Origin: Paenibacillus tuaregi
GTDB lineage: Bacteria > Bacillota > Bacilli > Paenibacillales > Paenibacillaceae
Assembly: GCF_900086655.1 (NCBI RefSeq)
Contig: NZ_LT575476.1
Location: 5,418,431 to 5,482,430 of the forward strand
Direction: 5' to 3'
DNA length: 64,000 bases
Under the pieces are notes generated by a model that searched no databases, was not told the DNA's origin, and was given only the letters and a program-made list of their open reading frames with translations. A program made the position numbers and the translations under genes. This document shows positions 16,354 to 24,894 of the stretch, in pieces; positions within the stretch are counted from its first letter, which is position 1, and every line of letters starts with the position of its first letter.

Positions 16354-16450
16354 GGGAGGGAATATCCGGACCCACACAATCATTTTTAGTATAAGTTCCG
16401 ATGAAGCCGGAGAGTCTAACGTTGATGAAAAAGGAGGGAATAATTTCTCA

Positions 16451-16693
16451 ATGAATACGCCTATGCTAGCACCGCACGAATCGATGGAACTGCATGAAGC
16501 ATTAAACTTCAAAACGCTCTGCCTCGCCAAGTCAAAACTTATGCAAGGCTTGGTCTTTGACCAAGAGCTAAAAGCGTTAATGCAGAAAGACGTTATTCAA
16601 TCCACACAACAGATAACCGAGCTTCAAGCACTTTATGCAAGAGCTCCTTTCCAAGCACCTGTTCCGAATGACCCGACACCAATAACACATTAA
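16451..16693 (+). CDS. Small spore coat protein, YraG-like
   Basis: 80 residues, with the conserved block SMELHEALNFKTLCLAKSK and a proline-rich tail. It pairs with the CotF-type protein downstream. GGAGGG lies 12 bases before ATG 16451. It is first in a five-gene operon whose order (small protein, CotF-like, alcohol dehydrogenase, small protein, CotF-like) and lengths match B. subtilis yraG-yraF-adhB-yraE-yraD, a mother-cell sporulation cluster. The paralogue at 18250 has the same core. Confidence 0.78.
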   Translation: MNTPMLAPHESMELHEALNFKTLCLAKSKLMQGLVFDQELKALMQKDVIQSTQQITELQALYARAPFQAPVPNDPTPITH

Positions 16694-16705
16694 AGGGGAA
16701 CGCAA

Positions 16706-17092
16706 ATGAATACCGATTATTTAGACCCGATTAATTCATTAAACATGCCGGAAATGGCAGATATGACTTTTGCAATGGACTTCCTTCTTCGTGCCAAGGA
16801 GGGGGTACGAAATTTGTCCATCGCCCTGACGGAAACGGCTTCTCCAGATGTAAGAGCGCTGCTGCGCAATCATCTTAAGCAGGGGATTGCAATGCATCAA
16901 GAAATCTCAGAGCTCATGATGCGCAAAAAATGGTTTCATCCTTACCAGCTGAACGAACAGTACCAACTCGACCAGCTTTCGGCGAAAAATACGGTGATGA
17001 TCGGGCAGATGAATTTGTTCCCGGATGATACGTCGCGTAAAGGGATGTTTGATCGAACTCCAGATGAACATATTGGAGGACATGAAGCATGA
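16706..17092 (+). CDS. CotF-family spore coat protein, YraF-like
   Basis: 128 residues of the CotF coat family: helices ADMTFAMDFLLRAKEGVRNL and LLRNHLKQGIAMHQEISELM, then the motif KKWFHPYQLNEQYQLD. These are structural or scaffold proteins of the spore coat. AAAGGGG is upstream of ATG 16706, 12 bases after the previous stop. Its last four bases overlap the adhB start. Its partner paralogue is 18465-18761. Confidence 0.85.
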   Translation: MNTDYLDPINSLNMPEMADMTFAMDFLLRAKEGVRNLSIALTETASPDVRALLRNHLKQGIAMHQEISELMMRKKWFHPYQLNEQYQLDQLSAKNTVMIGQMNLFPDDTSRKGMFDRTPDEHIGGHEA

Positions 17093-18225
17093 AGGCGGTA
17101 ACGTATCAAGGGATTAAAAATGTCGTGGTCAAAGAAGTACCCGATCCAAAGATTGAGAAACCGGACGACATGATCATAAAGGTCACCAGTACCGCCATTT
17201 GCGGTTCAGACCTTCACCTGATTCACGGGATGATCCCTAACCTTCAGGAAAATTATGTCATCGGGCATGAACCGATGGGGATCGTAGAAGAAGTAGGTCC
17301 CGGCGTGACAAAGGTAAAGAAAGGCGACCGAGTAATCATCCCCTTTACCATCGCATGCGGAGAATGCTTTTTCTGTAAAAATCAGCTGGAAAGCCAATGT
17401 GACAAGTCAAACGAACACGGGGATATGGGAGCATATTTCGGCTACTCCGGAACAACCGGGGGATACCCTGGCGGGCAAGCCGAGTATTTACGAGTCCCAT
17501 TCGCAAATTTTACCCACTTCAAGATCCCCGAAAACTGCGAACAACCGGATGAAAAGCTAAGCTTGATTGCCGATGCCATGACAACAGCATTCTGGAGCGT
17601 AGATAACGCTGGCGTAAAGAATGGAGATACGGTCATTGTGCTCGGCTGCGGTCCGGTTGGACTTCTGGCCCAGAAATTTTGCTGGCTGAAGGGAGCCAAG
17701 CGGGTCATCGCCGTTGACTATGTCGATTACCGCTTACAGCATGCGAAGCGGACGAACCATGTGGAAATCGTAAACTTCGAACAGGATAAGAATATCGGCA
17801 ACCATCTCAAGGAAATGACCAAAGGCGGCGCCGATGTTGTGATTGATGCGGTAGGAATGGACGGCAAGATGAGCGATCTCGAATTTCTAGCCAGCGGTTT
17901 GAAACTTCAAGGCGGCACCATGAGCGCATTTATCATTGCCTCTCAGGCAGTCCGCAAAGGCGGCACCATTCAGGTCACCGGGGTATACGGCGGACGTTAT
18001 AACGGATTCCCGCTCGGCGACATCATGCAGCGCAACGTGAATATTCGTTCCGGACAAGCTCCGGTCATTCATTACATGCCGTATATGTACGAGCTGGTTA
18101 CTTCAGGCAAAGTAGACCCTGGCGACATTGTTACGCACGTCATTCCGCTCAGCGAGGCCAAGCGTGGTTATGAAGTGTTCGATACGAAAACCGACGATTG
18201 CATCAAAGTTGTCTTAAAGCCTTAA
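17089..18225 (+). CDS. adhB: Zinc-dependent alcohol dehydrogenase AdhB
   Basis: 378-residue glutathione-independent, medium-chain zinc dehydrogenase. The catalytic-zinc ligands are in ICGSDLHLIHG and IGHEPMG; four cysteines of the structural zinc are in CGECFFCKNQLESQC; the NAD motif is VLGCGPVGLLAQK. Length and neighbours equal those of B. subtilis AdhB. It overlaps the CotF-like gene by ATGA, so translation is coupled. Its role in spores is unknown; presence in a coat operon suggests action during mother-cell development. Confidence 0.9.
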   Translation: MKAVTYQGIKNVVVKEVPDPKIEKPDDMIIKVTSTAICGSDLHLIHGMIPNLQENYVIGHEPMGIVEEVGPGVTKVKKGDRVIIPFTIACGECFFCKNQLESQCDKSNEHGDMGAYFGYSGTTGGYPGGQAEYLRVPFANFTHFKIPENCEQPDEKLSLIADAMTTAFWSVDNAGVKNGDTVIVLGCGPVGLLAQKFCWLKGAKRVIAVDYVDYRLQHAKRTNHVEIVNFEQDKNIGNHLKEMTKGGADVVIDAVGMDGKMSDLEFLASGLKLQGGTMSAFIIASQAVRKGGTIQVTGVYGGRYNGFPLGDIMQRNVNIRSGQAPVIHYMPYMYELVTSGKVDPGDIVTHVIPLSEAKRGYEVFDTKTDDCIKVVLKP

Positions 18226-18249
18226 AAATATAAATGGGGGGAAAATCAA

Positions 18250-18450
18250 ATGGATTCTAATTACGCTTTGCATGAGATGCTGGAGGTTCATGAAATGGCT
18301 GCGTTCAAGACCGTTTGCAAGACCAAATCCCAAACCATGCAAGCTCTCGTAACCGATCCGGAGCTCATGCTAATTCTGCAGCAAGACGCCCAATTATCAC
18401 AGCAGCAGCTTCAGGAGCTCAGTGGAGTGCTGTCCAAAGCCACCCAATAG
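18250..18450 (+). CDS. Small spore coat protein, YraE-like
   Basis: 66 residues, related in sequence to the first gene of the operon (LHEMLEVHEMAAFKTVCKTKS, then LMLILQQDAQLSQQQLQEL). GGGGG lies before ATG 18250. It matches B. subtilis YraE in length and position. It is probably a small coat-associated partner of the CotF-type protein downstream. Confidence 0.78.
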   Translation: MDSNYALHEMLEVHEMAAFKTVCKTKSQTMQALVTDPELMLILQQDAQLSQQQLQELSGVLSKATQ

Positions 18451-18464
18451 GAAGGAGATAGAAC

Positions 18465-18761
18465 ATGAACACAATATTAGAACACATGACAGGGCTTCAT
18501 ACATTGACTGACGACGTGATTGCAATGGATTTTTTGATGAACGCCAAGAGCGGAGTCAGAAACTACGCCATGGCTGTGACCGAATGTGCCACCCCCGAAA
18601 TTAAGCAAATTATGATGAAACAGCTCGACGAAGCTATAGACACTCATGAGAAGATAACAAACTACATGATGCAGCGGGGCCTATATCATCCCTACCATAT
18701 TTCAGAGCAAATTCAGCTCGACCTGAAAAATATTCAGACCGCAGAGAACATGCCGTCCTGA
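18465..18761 (+). CDS. CotF-family spore coat protein, YraD-like
   Basis: 98 residues, CotF family: DVIAMDFLMNAKSGVRNYAM, EAIDTHEKITNYMM and GLYHPYHISEQIQLDL. It is the last gene of the coat operon, with AAGGAG before its ATG and a strong terminator right after. It is a shorter paralogue of 16706-17092. Confidence 0.85.
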   Translation: MNTILEHMTGLHTLTDDVIAMDFLMNAKSGVRNYAMAVTECATPEIKQIMMKQLDEAIDTHEKITNYMMQRGLYHPYHISEQIQLDLKNIQTAENMPS

Positions 18762-18779
18762 TACCATATTCGTTCCGAC

Positions 18780-18815
18780 AAAACGCGCAAACTATCATGG
18801 TTTAGGCGCGTTTTT
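18780..18815 (+). terminator. Intrinsic terminator of the coat operon
   Basis: AAAACGCGC pairs with GCGCGTTTT, followed by T's, 19 bases after the last stop codon. Confidence 0.88.
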
Positions 18816-19139
18816 GATTTTAACTGATTTGGGATACGTTTCTCCGTACCACCAAATCGGACGAAATCTTCCTATGGCGCATCGCCAGGTTAAGCTTACC
18901 TACACGCTAATATATACGGAAATTTTAGTTTGGCAGAGCCAAACTTAGTAGTGAAATCGAATGGCTCGCCCTACTTGTGATACGGTTCAGCTTAACGGAG
19001 ATATCGGCGAAAATGCGAAAGCAGCCTGCATAATAGATCAGGGTGTCCCCGATTGATGAAAAATTTGTTTTTCTCCGGTATCGTAAACATCTCTTTCACT
19101 TAAGGACGTTACTCTTCATCGCTTTTCTTTTATCCACCA
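18816..19139. other. Gene-free gap holding the leftmost att copy
   Basis: No credible coding sequence. Apart from the attachment-site copy at 18966-18998 no structure was recognised. It separates the sporulation operon from the accessory region. Confidence 0.6.
18966..18998 (-). repeat. rlmH-end repeat, copy i (SCC-like att site)
   Basis: Plus-strand text CGCCCTACTTGTGATACGG then TTCAGCTTAACGG. It matches the rlmH 3' end (57147-57173) through TTCA, with A/G at the wobble base of the His codon, then departs. The right arm is of the 'CAGCTTAAC' type, shared only with copy h. It is the leftmost copy seen. Confidence 0.8.
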
Positions 19140-19556
19140 TCACATTTCCTTCTGATATTTATTCATGTAATATAGACCAATTGCTGTATAAGTCAGGAAA
19201 ACGGCGACGACCACCAGCGTGACCCATAAGGGGGCCGAAATGATCATCGTTAAGTAAGCGATGCCCATAATGAGCCAATGAGTGATGTCGCCGGCTTTTG
19301 CTTTGGCCCGATAGCGGATCAGCGTGTTCCGCTCGTCCTTGAGTTCGATTTCCGCCCGCTCCGCGAACTCGGGGTGTTTGGATTCAAACCGATTCATGTA
19401 GATCTGAGCCACGCTCATGCCGACCAATCCCGCCCCAACCCCGATCAGCAGCCCGGAGACGGCCTTCGCCGCCTCACTCCGGAGCAGCAAGCTGGCCGCG
19501 ATGCAGCAAATGCCCCCGATGAGCGCGGCAATATAAACTGGTGTCTTTCTTTTCAC
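19140..19556 (-). CDS. Four-TM membrane protein partnered with an XRE regulator
   Basis: 138 residues with hydrophobic segments at about 8-26, 34-52, 91-108 and 110-128 and a charged cytoplasmic loop (ERAEIELKDERNTLIRYRAKAKAG). It overlaps the small XRE gene by 4 bases, a pairing common in Bacillota for DUF2178-like proteins. Function unknown; possibly a membrane-bound modulator of the regulator. Confidence 0.72.
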   Translation of the reverse strand: MKRKTPVYIAALIGGICCIAASLLLRSEAAKAVSGLLIGVGAGLVGMSVAQIYMNRFESKHPEFAERAEIELKDERNTLIRYRAKAKAGDITHWLIMGIAYLTMIISAPLWVTLVVVAVFLTYTAIGLYYMNKYQKEM

Positions 19557-19756
19557 GATGATTCCTCCTCGTAAATGAAAATTTCCTCAATGCTCATCCC
19601 GAAGTAACGGGCAATTTTGAAGGCCAGGATGATGGACGGGTTGTACCGCCCGTTCTCCAGCGAGCCGATTGTCTGCCGCGATACCTTGAGCGCCTCCGCC
19701 AGTTCTTCCTGCTTGATTCCGTGCCGTTTGCGTATTTCCTCCAGCCTGTTTTTCAC
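19553..19756 (-). CDS. Small XRE-family transcriptional regulator
   Basis: 67-residue, single-domain helix-turn-helix protein: IRKRHGIKQEELAEALKVSR, then QTIGSLENGRYNPSIILAFK. It starts with GTG 19756, with GAGGTG 5 bases upstream. This minimal form (YgzD/YvaO-like) normally represses its own operon. It is coupled by overlap to the membrane protein gene at 19140. Confidence 0.9.
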   Translation of the reverse strand: MKNRLEEIRKRHGIKQEELAEALKVSRQTIGSLENGRYNPSIILAFKIARYFGMSIEEIFIYEEESS

Positions 19757-20000
19757 AAATTCACCTCGATTGCTCGAAATGGAAAGTTAACTTTACATCG
19801 AAATTATCATGTATAAACGCTCATGTCAAGCAAGCTTTCCATACTTGTTCGCCGCTCACCACCTTCGTGATCTAGCGGAAAGCGAAATCTGAATAATCTA
19901 GTTTTCCAGCTTTGGATTATAATTTGTCTCCAGTCTTGAGATTTAAACCATCTTAGGCTCTGCAAAACCGTATTTTGACGGTGAGTATAACCATCTAACA

Positions 20001-20177
20001 TCATTACATATAGAATACACTGCGTATTATTGGACAGCTTCACTTCAGTCTGTTTGTCACTTCCTCAATCAAAGGCTTGCTCATGACTCACAATATGAAA
20101 TTCAACAATATGCTAAGGCAGTTTATGAGTTGGTAAAACCATTATTCCCTGTTTCGCTGGAAGAATTGCTCAAGTAG
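20001..20177 (+). pseudogene. 3' fragment of a flavin-dependent thymidylate synthase (thyX)
   Basis: 59 codons in one frame read EYTAYYWTASLQSVCHFLNQ and on to YEIQQYAKAVYELVKPLFP, matching the C-terminal part of ThyX, including the conserved helix with RLAHDSQYEIQ. There is no start, ribosome site or upstream two-thirds of the gene. It ends with a normal stop and a hairpin (CCCTCTCTGT.. ACAGAGGGGG) after it. It is a relic left by an insertion or deletion at 20.0 kb. Confidence 0.72.
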
Positions 20178-20264
20178 TTGTGCCCCTCTCTGTCCTACAG
20201 AGGGGGCTAAAAAGTAAAAACATGCTTTAAAGCCGCTCCGCATAAGGAGGCATCTTCTATCGCC

Positions 20265-20831
20265 TTAGTAGGTAGAGCTTTCGATCTTAAAATCTAAATT
20301 GATGTCAAAATCCGCGGGTCCCTTCCTCTCTGTCTTTTGCAAAACAAACTCAAATGTAGGTTCATAATATGAATCCTGCAACGTTTCTCCACCCAATATT
20401 TCTATGCTGTACCAGCCGTTTTCAATTTCAATCATCGGCTTGTTGTATTGCCGATAATGATTAAGTAAAGCGTTGACTCTTTCGTTAGTGAATTGTTCTA
20501 GGATTCGCCAAGTAAACAGCATCAGTATGTTGTTCTCAACTTTAAGCGAATAGTCACCACGTCTAAATTGTAAACGGCTATCTGATTTTAACAATTCCGG
20601 TGTATCGCCAGAAAGATTAAATATAATTGTATAGGGATAGTTCTCAATCCCTGCCATTGGAAGTACGATACCATCAAGCACAGCATGATCGCCGCTTTCG
20701 TTTGTTGTAAACTCTAAGGCTAAGTTGTCTGAAAGATGATTGGACTGTTTCCAGCTCTCCAGCAGCAAAATATCCCCGAGAATGAAATAGTCTATCAGAT
20801 CATTCAGCACTTCTGTAAATTTGTAGATCAT
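20265..20831 (-). CDS. Hypothetical soluble protein, 188 aa
   Basis: Not recognised. It is beta-rich and acidic with alternating hydrophobic strands (YPYTIIFNLSGDTPELL; GDYSLKVENNILMLF) and a C-terminal charged strand. No signal peptide or membrane segment. Its lone position and fold-like pattern resemble orphan immunity-type proteins, but no named family is seen. AAGGAGC lies 6-8 bases before ATG 20831. Confidence 0.65.
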   Translation of the reverse strand: MIYKFTEVLNDLIDYFILGDILLLESWKQSNHLSDNLALEFTTNESGDHAVLDGIVLPMAGIENYPYTIIFNLSGDTPELLKSDSRLQFRRGDYSLKVENNILMLFTWRILEQFTNERVNALLNHYRQYNKPMIEIENGWYSIEILGGETLQDSYYEPTFEFVLQKTERKGPADFDINLDFKIESSTY

Positions 20832-20972
20832 TTTAAGCTCCTTTTGGGAATTAATTACAATCCATGAAAACAGTATGGTTACTCACATCCATTGAAATTA
20901 ATTAGCAAGCTTTAGTGATATGATCTTACCTACATTGCTTTTATCATTGGTATTATTCATTGTTCCTCAAAT

Positions 20973-21872
20973 TTAACCTGAGTTCTCTTTCATTCGGCTT
21001 ATATCCACTTTAGGTGGAAAACCAAACATACGGGAATATTCCCGACTGAATTGCGATTGACTTTCGTAACCTATTCTAAAAGCGATATTGGCTATATCTG
21101 ACGAGTCAGCTAATAACAAACGCCTCGCTTCCTGCAATCTCAATTGTTTTTGAAACTGAATGGGGCTCATGGCGGTCACTAATTTGAAATGCCGATGGAA
21201 AGCTGCAACACTCATGTTAGCCATTTCCGCAAGTTCCTCTATTCGGAATGAATGCTTAACGTTCTCGATAATGTACTCAATCACCTTTTTAATACGAAAG
21301 GCCTTACTTCCTTTTAGTGCCATTTGAGCCAAAGTATCTTTATACGGTCCTTGTAGAATCCAATAAAGGATCTCCTTCTTGAATAAAGGGGCAAGCTTCG
21401 GAATGTGCTTTGGATTGTCTAATAAAGCCGCAAACCTTACTACTGCGTCCAACAAAGGCGGTTCCACTTCACCTGTAAACATCGCCCTCCTCGTACTTTT
21501 CCTATGTGCTGCTCGAACCTCTTGATCATCTAAGAACTCTAAAACTTCGCTCGGTGCAAACCCAAGTTTAAGTGCTAAATAAGGAGCGTCTATTGAAGCT
21601 TTGATGTGACCTACTACAGGGGAGTCAACGGACGTTACCAGATACTTCCCGACACCAAACCGAAAGTGTTCCTCCCCCAACCATATCTCCTTCTCCCCCT
21701 GCACAATAATGCAAAAGGAAGGTTCGTCAACAACATAGATTGGCTCTGCCATATCGGATGCATAGATAAGGAATAAGGATGGAATGGAGGTAGCATGTAC
21801 GCCGTCTCCATCCGAATAATGCTCAATAAACTCGGTAAGTTTCTGCTGATGTGCATAACTTTTCTCAGACAT
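20973..21872 (-). CDS. AraC-family regulator
   Basis: 299 residues. An N-terminal AraC_N cupin-type sensor (about 1-150; EPSFCIIVQGEKEIWLGEEH) is followed by two HTH motifs (about 195-295; IEELAEMANMSVAAFHRHFK and IANIAFRIGYESQSQFSREY). AAAGGAGG lies before the GTG/ATG pair; ATG 21872 is used. It is divergent from the SDR at 22027, the probable target. This YqhC-like class commonly activates aldehyde reductases or dehydrogenases. Confidence 0.92.
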   Translation of the reverse strand: MSEKSYAHQQKLTEFIEHYSDGDGVHATSIPSLFLIYASDMAEPIYVVDEPSFCIIVQGEKEIWLGEEHFRFGVGKYLVTSVDSPVVGHIKASIDAPYLALKLGFAPSEVLEFLDDQEVRAAHRKSTRRAMFTGEVEPPLLDAVVRFAALLDNPKHIPKLAPLFKKEILYWILQGPYKDTLAQMALKGSKAFRIKKVIEYIIENVKHSFRIEELAEMANMSVAAFHRHFKLVTAMSPIQFQKQLRLQEARRLLLADSSDIANIAFRIGYESQSQFSREYSRMFGFPPKVDISRMKENSG

Positions 21873-22026
21873 CACTTACTCCTCCTTTCCGTAATCTTAA
21901 CAAATCTATTCTAATCGATATTTTGTTCAGATTGTATGGTCCTGATAGGATTAGGCAAAAACCCGATATGAATAGGCTAAGGGTTTCGAAAACACTATGA
22001 CATACTAATAATGGAAATGGAGACTA

Positions 22027-22686
22027 ATGGGATGTACGATTGGTCTTCATGGAGTTTTGGTTGGTGCAGGTCCAGGTGTCGGAAATCATGTTGCTAAAAA
22101 ATTTGGAGATAATCATTTTCGTGTTGTCCTGGTCTCCCGAAATCAGGAAGCGCTAAATCAATATGTTCAGGAGTTGAAATCAGAAGGAATAGAAGCTTAC
22201 GCCATCGTAGCGGATGCAGCGAATCCTCTGTCATTAACCGAAGCGTTTGATCAAATTAAGAGAAACTACGGTACTACAGATGTGCTGGTGTACAACGCTG
22301 CTGTTCTAAAGAGCGGAAAACCAACTTCCCTAACCGCAGAATCTCTTGTGTCTCATTACCAAGTGGATGTAGCCGGTGCATTACATTGTGCACTACAAGT
22401 TGTCCCAGAACAAGTAAAACAACAATCAGGAACGATTCTCTTCACAGGTGGCGGGTTTGCGCTGTATCCTATGGCAGACCACGCTTCTGTATCCATTGGC
22501 AAAGCGGCGCTGCGCAATCTAGCTTTTACTCTGGCTGATGAACTAAAACCTCAAGGTGTATTTGTCGGAACGGTTACCATTGCAGGAGCGGTAGCACCGG
22601 GGACACATTTTTCACCTGAACGAATTGCAGAGAAATATTGGGAGCTGCATGTTAACCGCGAAGAGCACGAAATTGTGTACAGCTAG
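22027..22686 (+). CDS. Short-chain dehydrogenase-like protein lacking the catalytic Tyr
   Basis: 219-residue SDR-fold protein. The cofactor motif is GAGPGVG and there is a VLVYNAAV in place of NNAG. The region expected to hold S...YxxxK reads FTGGGFALYPMADHASVSIGKAAL: the Lys is there but the Tyr position is Ser. This subgroup is widespread, so it may use another residue or bind cofactor without classical catalysis. The ribosome site GGAG is weakly placed (TGGAGACTA-ATG). It is divergent from the AraC regulator. Confidence 0.82.
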   Translation: MGCTIGLHGVLVGAGPGVGNHVAKKFGDNHFRVVLVSRNQEALNQYVQELKSEGIEAYAIVADAANPLSLTEAFDQIKRNYGTTDVLVYNAAVLKSGKPTSLTAESLVSHYQVDVAGALHCALQVVPEQVKQQSGTILFTGGGFALYPMADHASVSIGKAALRNLAFTLADELKPQGVFVGTVTIAGAVAPGTHFSPERIAEKYWELHVNREEHEIVYS

Positions 22687-22766
22687 CTTCGAATCCTAAG
22701 AGAAATAGCCCCAGGTAAGATGACGCTCGATAAAAAGAAATATTACACTCCAATGGTATGGATGAT

Positions 22767-23786
22767 CTATCCGTTGGTACTGAGCGCCAACAAGCGTTTT
22801 AGATTGTCATCGATAAATTGATTATCGGCCCTGTTGATTCCGCGACCGGCAAAATGGCCCCAGATCGACTTTATAGGATTAAAAGTAGCATTAGGTATAA
22901 GCTTGGCCTCGTATTCGTTATCGTCTGCCGGGCAGAAGAGATCGGTACTTCCTGGCATGACGCAGGCAAGCGCCTTAATGCTCCCCAGCGCCCTATCGAA
23001 ATCTCCGTTATATGAGGGGTTTGCACTAATATCTGCATTTTGTCCTGTCCATAACATGGCTAGGACATTGTGCGGGTCCATCTGCATAAAGCTATTTTCC
23101 CAGACGCCGACTATAAAATCCGTCAAGGAGTCAAATCCCATCTCACGATAAAGCTCCTCTCTGTAAAACGCCTGCGATACGCCCCATCCCGCATAAACCC
23201 GGCCAACGGCACGCATGTCTGTAGAAGTCAACTGGTTTAGTCTGCTTGAATCGAAGCGGACTGCAGCCATAAGCGCGGCTTTCATGCCTTCCAGGACCAC
23301 ATACGTTTGAGGCCAAGTCTTGGCCACACTGGCGAAAGGCGCAATTCGTTCCACCATGTCGGGATAACTTGCCCCCCATTGGTATGCTTGAATGCCTCCC
23401 ATGGACCATCCAACGACGAGAGCGATCTTTTGAATGCCAAATTTCTCAGTTACCAGCCGATGCTGGAATTCAACGTTGTCATAGATAGTTACCTGCGGAA
23501 AATTCGCCCGGTCGAATGGCGAAGGCGTGTTGCTGGGAGACGAAGATAATCCGTTGCCCATCAGATTTGGAACGATGATGAAATATTTTTGCGGATCCAG
23601 TGCCATGCCGCTCCCAATCAACCATTCATTCTGCACATGCTGGTCGCCAAAAGCCGTTGGATAGACGATGACATTATCTTTCTTGTCATTCAATGTTCCA
23701 TAGGTCTTATAAGCAAGAAAAGCGTCCGGTAACGTCACTCCCGATTGCAAGGTTACGTCACCTAAATCAAAAATCTCATAATCCAT
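22767..23786 (-). CDS. Alpha/beta-hydrolase of the MetX (homoserine acyltransferase-like) group
   Basis: 340 residues. The nucleophile elbow is GWSMGG with S128, the oxyanion region is YPTAFGDQHVQNEWL, and the C-terminal His lies in WGHFAGRG. The overall layout is that of MetX-like proteins, but it lacks clear homoserine-binding features and many relatives are hydrolases of unknown substrate. AAGGGAG is upstream of ATG 23786. It is divergent from the LysR gene at 23931, which probably regulates it through the palindrome at 23897. Confidence 0.85.
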   Translation of the reverse strand: MDYEIFDLGDVTLQSGVTLPDAFLAYKTYGTLNDKKDNVIVYPTAFGDQHVQNEWLIGSGMALDPQKYFIIVPNLMGNGLSSSPSNTPSPFDRANFPQVTIYDNVEFQHRLVTEKFGIQKIALVVGWSMGGIQAYQWGASYPDMVERIAPFASVAKTWPQTYVVLEGMKAALMAAVRFDSSRLNQLTSTDMRAVGRVYAGWGVSQAFYREELYREMGFDSLTDFIVGVWENSFMQMDPHNVLAMLWTGQNADISANPSYNGDFDRALGSIKALACVMPGSTDLFCPADDNEYEAKLIPNATFNPIKSIWGHFAGRGINRADNQFIDDNLKRLLALSTNG

Positions 23787-23896
23787 CGTCTTGTTAGCTC
23801 CCTTCAAAATAGAACCATACATTCAAAAATGCATTTCTTGTTGTTAGTATACTTCTATGATACTCTCAATAAAAGTGAATGAATTTCAATGTAACA

Positions 23897-23911
23897 TTCA
23901 ATAATATTGAA
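23897..23911. promoter_or_regulatory. LysR-type operator palindrome
   Basis: Perfect 15-base palindrome TTCAATAATATTGAA with the T-N11-A form of LysR boxes, between the divergent hydrolase and LysR genes. Confidence 0.7.
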
Positions 23912-23930
23912 AGTTAAAGGGGGATCGTAT

Positions 23931-24824
23931 ATGGAATTGCGCCAACTGATTACGTTCCGTACGGTTGCATCAACTTTAAATTTCAGTCGGGCTGCGGAAG
24001 CGTTGAACTACGTCCCCTCCAACGTCACGATGCAAATCAAGGCGTTGGAGGATGAGCTTGGTGTTCGTCTCTTTGACCGCTTGGGGAAGCAGCTTGTTCT
24101 CACACATGCGGGTAAGCGCTTTTTAACTCAGATCCAAAGTGTTCTGGATAAATTAGACGAAGCTCGCAGCGCCGTCCACGACAATGAAGTGCTAAGCGGC
24201 ACCCTAACGATCAGTGCTAACGAGGTTATTTGCGTCTACCGGCTTCCGGCCGTCTTTCAACGATTTCGCTCCCAGCATCCGGGAGTTCGTCTGATCTTCC
24301 GCTCCGTTCCCAATCAGGAGCTCAAGCAAGCACTCTTTGAGGGAACTGCCGATGTCGTCTTTATGTTGAACGAACCCATTCGCTCGAGCGGACTTACAGT
24401 GGAGCCTCTACTGGAAGAAACCTTCCGCCTTTTCGCCGCTCCAGACCACCCGCTAGCAAAACGAGCGGTGCTGCAGCTGGATGATTTTCACGGGGAAGTG
24501 TTCCTCACGAATGAAAAGGGCTGCCCCTATCGAACCATGTTTGACCGGTCATTTGAGAAAGAGGGCATTGATAGTATTACGTATTTAGAATTTCAAAGTG
24601 CTGAAGCCATTAAACAATGCGCAATTTCAGGAATCGGCATTGCCTTTCTTCCCGAAATCGTAGTGGAAGCCGAAGTTGAACGGGGCGAACTTGTTGCTCT
24701 TCCATGGCAAATTCCAGACCTTCATGTGTATACACAGATGTCATGGCACAAAGATAAGTGGCTTTCACCCATTATGGTATCTTTCATAGAAGCTGCAAGA
24801 GAAGTTCTACTGCCGGCTACTTGA
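23931..24824 (+). CDS. LysR-family regulator
   Basis: 297 residues. The winged HTH is N-terminal (MELRQLITFRTVASTLNFSR, then AEALNYVPSNVTMQIKALED) and the periplasmic-binding-like effector domain follows (about 90-290). AAAGGGGG lies before ATG 23931. It is divergent from the MetX-like hydrolase and convergent with the MFS gene; the hydrolase is the probable target. Confidence 0.93.
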   Translation: MELRQLITFRTVASTLNFSRAAEALNYVPSNVTMQIKALEDELGVRLFDRLGKQLVLTHAGKRFLTQIQSVLDKLDEARSAVHDNEVLSGTLTISANEVICVYRLPAVFQRFRSQHPGVRLIFRSVPNQELKQALFEGTADVVFMLNEPIRSSGLTVEPLLEETFRLFAAPDHPLAKRAVLQLDDFHGEVFLTNEKGCPYRTMFDRSFEKEGIDSITYLEFQSAEAIKQCAISGIGIAFLPEIVVEAEVERGELVALPWQIPDLHVYTQMSWHKDKWLSPIMVSFIEAAREVLLPAT

Positions 24825-24894
24825 CCCTCGAACCGCAGCTGTCAGAGAACAAGAGTAGTTAGCTTAGGACGTGTGAATTACTCAACTTCGCTCC

